From contig NC_092578.1 in assembly GCF_037975245.1 (NCBI RefSeq), positions 16,312,821-16,376,820 on the forward strand: a DNA stretch of 64,000 bases, read 5' to 3'. This DNA comes from Apostichopus japonicus (taxonomy: Eukaryota; Echinodermata; Holothuroidea; Aspidochirotida; Stichopodidae). Below the pieces are notes generated by a model. The model did no database searches, had not been told where the DNA came from, and saw nothing but the letters and a program-made list of their open reading frames with translations. The position numbers were made by a program, and so were the translations under genes. Positions within the stretch are counted from its first letter, which is position 1. Each line of letters begins with the position of its first letter. This document shows positions 39,401 to 51,400 of the stretch, one piece after another.

Positions 39401-42400
39401 ATATGAAATTAACCGGGACTTACGGTAGGTGTGTATAAATTAAAACCAGTTATTTACTTCACTCCTCTCTTACCTGTCTCCTACAACACTTACGCACATT
39501 TCCTAGTCTACCTAGACGCCACTGGTATAATTTTAGCACTGCGCCCCCGGTGACCTCTCCCTTACGGTAGGTGTGTATAAATTAAAACCAGTTCTCTGGT
39601 TCGGCATGGTACGTTACATCCATGCATACAGTTCTTGCAGACCAGCATAGCACCTGAAGTTTTGAACCAAATTCTAAACTTTTTGACTTTCAAGTTTTTA
39701 TGGTACAAACCCAGTTGTTGTGCATTTATAATACAGTCTGTAGAGAGTTTCTGTTTATGTATATTTAGATCCGCGAAGAAGCCATCATTGGCTTATCAAA
39801 GCCACAAGCTGACCGAAGTCAGTCTTAGATTCATATTTAACATCCATTATGAATTGTCAATTGTCAACAACTCTGTAACTGGACGACATACATTAATCTT
39901 GGAGTGACTCAAACTCATGACCATATAATTTAAAGCCATGATTTAGCCTATGATTAAGCCTTGATGTTTTGTACATTAGGGCAGTATAGTGACAGCAGCT
40001 TTTCTTTTGTCAGTGAATAGCTTCAATAGAACATAAATTTTTGGAATGCTCCCTCAGGTTATTCAAACAACTTATTGTAATTACTCATCACCACCTTGGG
40101 TCAAAGTCTGCACAGTATACTCTAGTTTGTGTATACAGCACTACACCATGGAAGTTACAGTACAAATGGTTGTGAACTTCTTCAATGATCAGTTTTTCCA
40201 AAAATAACTGTGTGCTTTTTGTGTCATTCTAGAAGGATGACTTTGTGGTGCAGGTTGCAGGGTGGGGTTCACCTTGTATAACATTCAAATTGCAACTCCT
40301 TAAGTTATGCATCATTTGAAAATTTATTTTATCTGTTTACATGATAGTTTCCTTATTCTGAGATGGTAAAGGTTGATGCCTAGCTTAAACTGCAGGATTC
40401 AAATTGAAAAAAAAAACACCCCCATTTATTCTTATGGTGGCATTTTTTAGTCAAATTACTAGTTTTTACCCTCAATAGCTGATCTAGATCATTTTGCTAT
40501 TCATGATTTTCCTAAAACATCTTCCCTGCCCCCGCAATAGTTAGTCCATATAGTTGTTTGTTGTTTGCAAATCCTACTGAATCTCTCCTCAACAGCTAAT
40601 CCTAACAATTATTTGTCATTGTTGTTTCATATTAATTAGTGCATACTTTAAATACACTTACTTTGCATGATTGTAAATCTCTTAGTTTCTCCTTCTCATG
40701 AGCTAGTGAATCCATACATCTACTGTTCATTGTTGTTATTCCTACATTTCCCTCTCAATAACTTCTCCATACATTTGCTGTTGTACAGTAAATCCTGTAC
40801 AGTAGCTGTTTCTCCCTCCAGTAAGCTTCGGTACTTAGTCCATACAGTTGTTGTTCGTTGTATATTGTACAGTAAATCCTACAGCTGTTTCTCCCTCCAG
40901 TAAGCAATAGTACTGAGTCAGTCCATACAGTTACTGTTCATTATATAGTGAACAGTAAATCCTGTAGCTGTTTCTCCCCCAGTAAGCTTCAGTACTTAGT
41001 CACTCCATACAGTTGTTGTTCGTTGTATATTGAACAGTAACTCCTGTAGCTGTTTCTCCCAGCAGTAAGCTTCAGTACTTACTTAGTCAGTCCATACAGT
41101 TGTTGTTCATTATAAATTGAACAGCAAATCCTATAGCTGTTTCTCCCTACAGTAAGCTTCAGTACTTAGTCACTCCATATAGCTGTTGTTCATTATGTAT
41201 TGAACAGTAAATCCTACAGCTGTTTCTCCCTCCAGTAAGCTTCAGTACTGAGTCAGTCCATACAGGTTGTTGTTCGTTGTACATTGTACAGTAAATCCTA
41301 CAGCTGTTTCTCCCTGCAGTAAGCTATAGTACTGAGTCAGTCCATACAGTTGTTCATTATATAGTGAACAGTAAATCCTATATCTGTTTCTCCCAGCAGT
41401 AAGCTTCAGTACTTAGTCCAATCCATACAGTTGTTCATTATATCTTGAACAGTAAATCTTATCTGTTTCTCCCCGCAGTAAGCTTCAGTACTTAGTCCAA
41501 TCCATACAATTTCTGTATGTTGTGTTATTCCTACATTTCCCCCTCAATACTAAACTAAACCATACATTTGCTGTTCAATGTTATAGTAAATCCTACAGTT
41601 TCTCCATCCAATAGGCTAGTCAATCCATACATTTACTGACATATTCATTGTTGTAAACTGTAAGACCTTCTGCATCTCCCCCTCAATAGCCGGATCCTAA
41701 CGTTTATCGTTCATTGCTGTGGATCGAACAGTAGCTGCCCACATTACAACCACTCCATACTGTACGTGTTACAGTACACCTGCTGTTCTTTATTGTTAAT
41801 TATCCTACAGTCTCTTCCTCCAATAAGCTATCATAGTCAATCCATGTGATGACTGTTTATTGTTGTAAATACAGGGTACCGTTGATAGTCGTAATCGATT
41901 AATCACCAGAAGTTCGATTAATCAAGCTTAAAACCTAACTTGCGATTACTTGACTACAAGCTAGCACTACTCATAACCTGCTTTTGAAAAATAGCCTAAC
42001 CTATTAAAAACAACACTAAAGCAGTTTGTCAGCAAATATCGCAAAAGTATACAGGTTCTCACAATTCTACACTAGCACTGTGCTGTGTTAAAATCGGCAA
42101 GCACCTGCATGGTTAGATTCATGCATTTGCTTGTCAGTGATATGTGTGTTCTGCAGTGCAACATTCAGTCCTAGCAATGTTTAATCAAATAAAGACAGCG
42201 CACCATGGAGAAAGATTTGTTTTGACTGTATTTCTACAATGTAAAGATGACAGTGATGATGTCATAACTGTAACCGAGTAATCGCAGTAATCGCGAGAAG
42301 AGCTATTCGATTAATCGACTACAAAAGAAAGAGCCGACTATCAGCACTACTGTACAGCATCTTCCTTCGATAGCTAATCCGTACATTTGCTGTGTTTGTC

Positions 42401-45400
42401 GTTATAAAATACTTTGCACTCTTATGCTCAAATACACAGTGATATATATACTGCATTTCAGTGTATGTCTTCTTATGGACAGACTTCTTTGGATCACAGA
42501 TCTGTTAATCTCATAAAGTGAATCGGACCAGCTCCCTTGGTGACATTAAGTCATGTTCCACCAATTATTTCCGTTTCTTTCTCCATCAGTGCAGAACTTT
42601 CTCTCATCTCGCTTAAAGGCAAAAACATTTCTACTGGGAAAACACACAGACAATCGAAAGCTTAGGATCAGTTCTTTGAGTTTTAGCCGTTTCATTAATT
42701 CTTTAACTAGTCCGTTCCTTTCAGACGATGTCAAACGTAACCGAGAGATCTAAAATTGTAAATGTGGAGATAGCTTACAGTAGCGTGCAGTTGACAAGTT
42801 ACATGCTCCAGTTAAACTGTACTGCATACATGTGCAGTGCTTATCATAGATCTGTACAAATAAAAAAAACCTAGGTACTGTAGACGGACTCTAGGAAGCT
42901 TTTTGCTACAGTATAAAATTTAATGTTTTTAGATTAGATTAGATTATATTTAGATTAGATCAACTTTATTAAACCACGAGGGTAATTGCATGCTCGTATA
43001 AAACAGGATATGAGATACAAACATTAAAATATGAAAACCTAAAACGTACAGTATCAAACAATTGTAAGAATAAGAAACATAAGACATTTTAAAACATGTG
43101 GTAACACAATATACAATGCTTAATGGCAAGAGGGTACAGTCTGAACAGAAGAAACAGCCAGACGAGATCTAACGTTGAAAGTTTTTTTTATAAAGTTTGA
43201 TGCATTGTAGAATGAATGAGGAAGAATGTCGATTCTTATGAGATGGTGGTTTTTAAGTTGTTGCAAATTTGCAGAAACAAGTTAGAATAGTAGATAGGGC
43301 AATAAGACTATATCTTTATGTAAGGACATCTTTTTCATACAATCAAAGCACAGTTGAATGTACCACTAAACACAGTTTTAAACTTAAAATGAGAGAAGTT
43401 GTGAACTAAGTTTGATGAATTACCTCAGTTTTTTGCCAATGATATACCAAAGGCGCTAATGCCAATGGACCCTGAAGGTCAAGGGTCAGAGAAATAATTT
43501 ATCCAGTATCCATGATTAGAAAAATACTATACAAAATGGTGAAATTATTTATACAAGTCAATAAGATGTACACCACTTTTTACATGTCAGTAACCATAGT
43601 ATTTTGTAACAGACAAAATCCAAAACTTACACAAAGGTTGAAAAACTAAATTATTCCCTGGGAGTACTTTGGGGAGGGGGAAAGGGTGGGGTTGTGATGG
43701 TAGAGGGGAAGGAGAGGAGGTGGAAGGCAGAGAGAGATAAGAGAGGGGGTATAGGACAGAGGGGCACATCCCTGATCATACAAACAGTTAAAATTGGAGT
43801 TTTCTACCATTAAAAAAAAATTGTTTGAAGACTGAATTATATCTTTTTAAGTAGTCCTCTTTGGTTTGTAGTTAATATCATTGCCCGACCATTTCCAGCT
43901 CTATTCTAATGATGAAAACGAGTTGACCTTTCTGGATTTCAACCGTCCGAGTCATATTTTGAATTATCAGCGTTCGTTCCCATTAAAATATTATTCCCTT
44001 AGCCGTCCATACGTCAAGAGGGTGAGGATAGAATTGCGTTCGAAATATGCTAGAACGATAAACGATATTTACAGATGGTCAATCTTTTAATCAACTGTGG
44101 TCATTTTAGTCCACCCAATCCTTCTCTGTCACCCTGCTGAAAGTAGTGTTGGGTACAGTAACTAACGGAAAGGTCAAAGTTCAGGTCTTTTTGATGACGT
44201 GTGACTTTCCAGTAAATCCAGATGTGAACACCATCGGAACTTGTACTGGTGAAGCGTTAAATAATTTTCGCAGCATTCTTGAGTGTCTTTTGTATATATC
44301 TATAGCAAAAAAAATGGTAAAATTTTGCGTGTATATGAAATGAATTGGTAATGATTATATTACCTGGACATTCCAGTTTATATAACATCTGGTACACACA
44401 AATTGGCAAGACTTCATGCTTTCAGTTCATATTTTGCATAGTTGTTCAGATATATAATAACCTGTGCTGTGGCCGAGTGGATAAAGGCGGTTGCATTTGA
44501 AGCAAAGTGGCTTAGCAATCAAGTTTCGGGGGAGGTTTTTGGGGTATCATTATATTCCTTTCTCGTATAAACATTCTACAACACTTTCCAAACTATGATT
44601 GTCACAGATAGAAAATGACTCTTTCTTCTGTGTCATCTTGAGAATCCGATATTTTTACTGCACAGGCACTGACGTGCCATTGCATACTAATACGGTTTAA
44701 TGTTATCCATATAAAGGCCCCTTACATTTCGAACATGTCTTTAGTAATAGCATTTATCACCGAGCTGTAATTTTATCGTTACCGTGACAAGTCCCAGCCT
44801 CTGGAACGGATCAAGTTTACTCGCAGCTGATGTACACGATTCTGTTAGTTTGTGAAGTATGTGAAGGGACACATACAAGATCCTTAAGAGGTCTGTTCTA
44901 TTTATGAATGTTTAATATAAGGTATTACCAAGAATTACATTTATGTTAAGTTAGAGGTTATATTGGAACATGTTGTGAATCACAATGCTTATTTGACAGG
45001 ACTGACAACAGTATAGTATATAGCTCATTTTTGCTCAGTTTACATCTACAGTACACTGGATGTACTCAGAATGGAATGTCAGAGCGTCTTTCAAATGTTT
45101 TCTTTAAATTCCCATAATGCTCTTATAACGAATCAAGAGAATAGATTCTACACCTGCTCATCTACAGTGTGAACATATTTGTAATCTGAGGATTAAGCAA
45201 ACTTGTGGTACTACCGCATGTAGTCAGTCACTGGGTGTTTCTCTATATACATATCTCACAAATTTTACTGTTGTTGTGCCAATGATTTGGGAGGGGGGGG
45301 GGGCAATTAAAAATAGGGATACCAATGTTCTTAGACCCTATATATTGGAAGTGAGAAATAATTCCATCAGTACTTGTATGTATAATTATAGGTACTGGCA

Positions 45401-48400
45401 ATTAGAACCATTCAGGGTCAAGGGTCAATGCCCACTTCCTTTTCTTCTCCGATTCTATGCCATGCATTGTAAAGATCTACCGTACACCAAGCTTGATCCC
45501 CCCGAACTGATAAATTTATCCCAGGCTCTGGGATTTTGTGTGTTGTGAAATTTTTAAATGCCACAGACTCTCCCCCCATTTACCAAGTTCTCTTTCACCA
45601 TAGCCACTTAATTAAGTATAACATACATGTATCCCTTTTGAGTTTTCGTATGGACGCAGATTACAGCGTAACAGTGTACTGCATCAAATTTAAAATATAT
45701 TAAAATACTCCATCTGTAATTTGTCTACTGCAGATGACTCATTTGATGAGAAAGATAAAAAAAAGACAAAGAAAAAGGATACAACGAAAAAGGACAAAAA
45801 AAAAAAGGAAGAAAAAACCGAAAAGCAATCAAGCAACCATATTTAAGAGCATATATAGATTGAGTGAATACATATTGCAAGTTTGACGGCACGCACATGT
45901 ACGTAATGTTGTCGAATAGCACACCAGGCAATTACAGTCTGATAGTTATATACTGACTCACTCACACATGGCTCGAAAAACTGTTTCAAATTGACTGGAA
46001 TCAATTCTTGTCATTGCACCCGTGCATCTCGTTCGTCACAGCCATTAACCATCAAAACTCCAGAAATTTGTCTTGATTGGGTGGTCATAGCTGCTGTACT
46101 TATTAATAAGCGTTGGCATAAGAGTGACATTACGATATAAACACAGTTAGGAAGGGCCTTATATTCGTGGAGGTGTCCTGTACTATTGATCTCATTATAC
46201 TGTACATATATGTTTGCTAATGGTTTCTCGTCGTATTGATTTCTGTCTGAAGCCAACTTGTGAACTTCATGGTCATTTTGTATTGTGACAATATACAGTA
46301 TATAGGCTTTTCTTTGTTTTTCTTCGTTTTTTTCCCCCACACCTGTGTTGAAATTCTTTCAGGGTTGAATTGTGGATATTAAATTAATACAAGTATCAAT
46401 TTCACAGAAAATATGTTTTATTGTTTTTTTTATACTTTTTCTGAGGTAATTATTATGTTTGTAACGTGTCATTTCATTTAGATTATGAGTTTTTTTTTTA
46501 AAGCAATTTTTAAGGGAAAGACATGGTTGTCTTTGAATGTGTTCCTGGACAACCTGGTCTCTTTGCGTAGAAATAGAATTGTAGGATATCACTTTTAAAT
46601 TATATACTTCGCTTCCTCACTTAATACCTGTCTCCCCAAAACGACTGCACTGTCACTTTATTATGTCTAGAGTGACCTGAATAACCTTTGACACTGACCT
46701 CACATGCTGACCGGTCTCCTCTGGTCACCCAATCTCAGTATTCTATCACCCAAAAGTGTCTAGTTGTGTCACTTCCACTACATGTTTAGCGCCCTCCTTG
46801 TGCATTTTGCCACCCATTGTCAGTTAGCATTGACAACGTTATCATTCAGTTTGTACATTCAGCGATACTCAGGCAGACTACAACCTTAGGGCAAATTTTC
46901 TCTGGGTTTTCAAGCTTTTTTCCAACCCATCTCTTTCGACCTACTGTACAGTTCAGAACCTTATGACGAGGAAGACATATATTTTATGTACAGTATGTGA
47001 CGTTTGTATAGAGGCCTGGGGAATATTCTGTGACAGGATATTTCAACATAACTCAGTTGGACAATGGGCATAAAGAACTGTTTCATCTTTCATTTGGGAA
47101 TATAACGTAATATGTGGATATATATATCTTATTGGAAAAGCTAAATCCTTAAGAGTTATGGCCCGTGGATTAAGATTCATTTGGTGTCCCCCCTTCCCCC
47201 CTTCCCCCCTCCCCCTGGCAATCTACAGCCATCTTTGTATTTAAGGAGACTGCAGTCAGCATAATACTGTAAGACCGGTAGAAGTCCAGACCTTCCAACA
47301 GATCAAAAAATGGCTAGTACAGATTGATCTTATTAATCTTTGAATGAAATATATAGAACCTGGGTCTCTAAATTTGTTGTTAAACACACACACACACACA
47401 CAGAAAAAATTATAGTTCTAAGATTACTTTTTGACCTGTATTTTAAAGAGGACCCTTATATGGATAGATTTTTGCATTTGTGTTTAAAACACTAAATCTT
47501 TGAATTTTGATAGCTTTTTACTCCCACTGCAGATGATAAATTTCCAATGCAGGGAGGCTAGTCCGATTAACTTCCTTCTGAACGAACGGGTAATCAGTGA
47601 CACAGGCGGGTGGATCACGCATTACGGATTGATTTAACCTTGGACGTGACAGTGAATATGTGATTACCATCCCCCCAAAATAGATTACCATCTACTTTTA
47701 TGGATGAAACCCGACCACAAGGACCAAGTAGAGCTCACTTATATGAAAAGAACTATATTTTGAGAGCATTGCCTAAAGTACAGAATGTACAGAATATAAA
47801 CGAGAATGTTGATCTAGTATCATACATTTACAGTATGATTCATATGTTGCCAAGCATCATACCAATATCAATAGTGTACAGTACACAGTAAGTGTATATA
47901 TAATATAGTCTTCTAAACAGGGCATATAACCTGCAGAAAATTAATCATTTTATCTGCTGGTCGTTCTACATGTATATGATATACATGAATTGGCAGTTGT
48001 GTTTGCAGTAGAATTATAAATATATATATATGTACACAAAGGTGTATACATTACGGTTAAATTGCGAATACTCATCAGAGTCAGTTTCATTCCAATATAA
48101 AACTATGCTGCAATATAGCCTCCTCTTTAATCCTCAAAACTTAATCCTGAAAGAGAAAGAATATTTATCCTGAAAACATGTAAATTTAACAAACATTTAC
48201 AATAGCAAAGAAGTTTCAGTTCAAACAGGATCCGAACCAATTATAGATGTATAGTGTCCTCAGATTGGTTACAAAATTTATTCAGTAATATTAAAGTCAG
48301 TTTTCTGTTGTTGATTTGCATATAAAAGTATAGCATACATATATTTATATATATATTCTATGTATATATTCTATATATATATATATATAAATTTATATTT

Positions 48401-51400
48401 ATATTTATATTTATAAATATAAATTTATATTTATATTTATATTTATACATACATAACTGTATATTTATACATACATAACTATATATCTATGTAGGATTAA
48501 TACACTTGGAACTTGCCTGTATACGTACAGTACACTCTTGATAAAAAAAAATTCTTAAGGCTTAAAAGTCGACCTCAAGAGTGATTGATGCATCGGTGTG
48601 TTGCCATTCACCCCCACATACACGTTCACATGATTTTGATTCTGATTCGATATTTCGAGATGACTTTCATGCTCCAAAGAGTGGAACCATGAGATGACAA
48701 AAACAGACAACCTTTTGAGCTTTGCAAGACGGATCGGTATCAATGTATATATCAAAAAACACGGAAAATAAAATTGGAAACGTACTTTTTGGCTGCCTCC
48801 CTTTTCATCAAGGCTGCAATCGTTGATATTTAAAGGAAAGGGGCATGCACGTAAAATATGTACTGCGTCGGGTTCCACGTATGTCGTGGTATTCAATTAT
48901 CAGCTCCCACTGTATACAGTAGCTATCTTTATTAGATGGACATTGTAGACTATATCAGGAATGTACCCGGATGCGCCCGGCAATTCTGAATGCCGCCCAG
49001 TGCAAACAGTATTTTTTAACATTTCTGTCCTGCACTATTTTTGATGATTTATTTAACAAATGTTACAGTAACCGAAATATGGGTGAATATTTGGCACAGA
49101 AAGTTAGCTCCAGAGTAAGAAAAAGATACCACCATTTGCCATCTTAGCATACTTTTTTTGCAATAACTTTCCATGAATAGAATAGAAAAATGGGGGGGGG
49201 GGAAACAGAAATATCAATATTTTGTAGCTCTGCAGACTGATTTGAATGTATTGAAAAAAATAATGAAAATAAATAATTTTGGTCCTTTATAGGTATACAT
49301 AATTCTGAAATGAATAATTCTGAATATAGCAAAATCAAAATACTGTAGCTATAATGACAACAACAAACCAAAAGGTTAATAATTATGATGTAGAAAACAA
49401 GAAAAAAAGACCAAAAAGATAGAGTTTAACAACCTGTTTCAAAGTACATTGTCTTCTTTCACCTTACAAGGATATTTTTTATGTCTTTCTTACTCTTGCC
49501 AAAAAAGTTCAAAACCACAAAATAAAAAATTTGCAAGTCACTTTGTGCACTACAAATACATTATTCATGTTAAATTAAGGGCTCTGTTCAAGTCTCTACC
49601 AGACTTGATAGCTTGATGTTAGCATGGCTCATTTCATTCGGTAATTTGTGTATATGGAAGAGTGCGGATTATGCATGCATGGGGTATTAAATGAATTGAA
49701 TTTTGAGGTGTGGTGTTTAATAATTGTGTTTGTGTGCTGCATGGTACTAGTATTCAGTGAGAAAAACAAAATGTTACTTTTTCACCTTTTTTTTCTGAAC
49801 AACAGTTTTTGTGTTTAGCTGCCGAACTTTGGCCTTCTCATTCTACAAATTTTATGGACTATTTCTAAAATTTTGAAATACCGTTGTACATACTGTAAAT
49901 CTTGACATGTTTGGGATTTATGGAATATGAAGGGGAAGGGGTTGGTGGGGGGGTGGGGGGAAGGGATGGGTGCATTCCAAAGTTTTTCCACTTATATTAT
50001 TTTACATTAGATACACTTGTAATAAAGTGCATGCTTTGAGTTGAGACATTTATTAAAACTATGTTTGTAAACTTATTGAAACCAGATTTTTTTTTTTTGG
50101 GGGGGGGGGAGAGTTTCAGTTAAAGTCATACAGTGTAGTATTCCAGAAGCATGGTATGGTTAAGAAGTTCACTTTAGTTAATATGAGAAATATACATATT
50201 ATTATTGAAAGTTGTGCGGGATCCCGTGTCGCACAGTGTGTAAGGTACTTTGGATTCTGACTGGCGCCAGAGCAGTGGCGATGTAGGAATCGTGGGTATT
50301 ACTAAGGGCTGGTATACAGTAGCTCAGTTGGTAGAGCACTGGGCTTGTCACCCAAAGATAACAGGTCCCTTTTCCAATATTTATAATTTCCTAGTCAGGT
50401 TTTAGTCGTTCATATTCTCATATGAAATTATTTAAAACCAGTACGTTTTTTGGGGGAAAAACCTTTGCGAGGAAAAAAAGAGAATAAGAAAATAACTGAA
50501 TCAGAATTGGGAAAAATGCTGCCCATCTTGGTTATAGATAATGATGGCTTTCTTACTCTCTACACAACTCTTTACTGTAGGTTTGAACAAAATGCAGATG
50601 GTTTCGATCTGCTCTGCATGAGCCAGCCTACTAGAATTGTCAAACTATATCGTTATTCCAACTCGCACACTTCGTTCCTCCAACAAACCGTATTTAACTG
50701 TTCCTAAACCACGCTTGAAGACCTATGTTTACAGAAGCTTCGAATACTCTGGCTCTTATCTCTGGAACAAGTTACCAGATCACATTCGAACATGCTCTAA
50801 AATTTCTATAATTCAAAAGTCTACTAAAGACCCCATCTTTTCACTTGTTCTTTTGTAAATTAATCTGCTTTCTTTGTAAAGCGCCTTGAGCAGTGACTTT
50901 TGTCTACTGATTTGGCGCTATATAAGTCTCATTTATTATTATTATTATTCAAAATTAGCGTTATGATGAATAATTCCGGTTGATCAACTTACTTAACTAC
51001 ATATATATATATGTTTTTCCTTTCTAGGATTCTAGTTGGAGCACCAAAAGATGTCACTGCCCAGCCTGATGTGGACCAAGGAGGCACCGTTTATAAATGT
51101 CCAACTTCTCCGATCGAAAACCTAGGAATCTGCGAGAAGATCCCATTGGATACCGAAGGTGCGTACGTTTGTGGTGCAGAGAGAGTCCTTAGGACGTAAT
51201 TTTAGGAATTGATTCATAATTTCTGGCGATGCGGCAGTCTTTTGAAGCAACGACCATACAAAATCCTAATTTGCCCAAACGACACTGTTTATCATTTTGT
51301 TTTATTTCAGAGGGCCAATTATCTGTCAGGTAATATTCATGAGGAAATAAACCTACTTTTGAAGGTTTATATTTACCCAATGAAAACAGAAAAGTTAACA

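Larger units (their letters stand above)
24421..51027 (+). other. Integrin first coding intron (26.6 kb)
   Basis: Bounded by GTAAGT and TTTCTAG. It contains two minisatellites, several transposon fragments, G- or C-rich tracts (24850, 28628, 32005, 33975, 47190, 49930) and three coding-like orphan segments described in the findings. No complete nested gene could be assembled. Confidence 0.7.

Noticed and set aside
40806-41520. CRISPR-like array
   Set aside because: Units are tandem, 79-87 bp, diverged and without distinct spacers; the genome is animal.
50308-50378. Functional tRNA gene
   Set aside because: The D-arm is good but the T-arm B-box is degenerate and the acceptor stem does not pair. 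Treated as SINE-derived. The same applies to 44466-44540.
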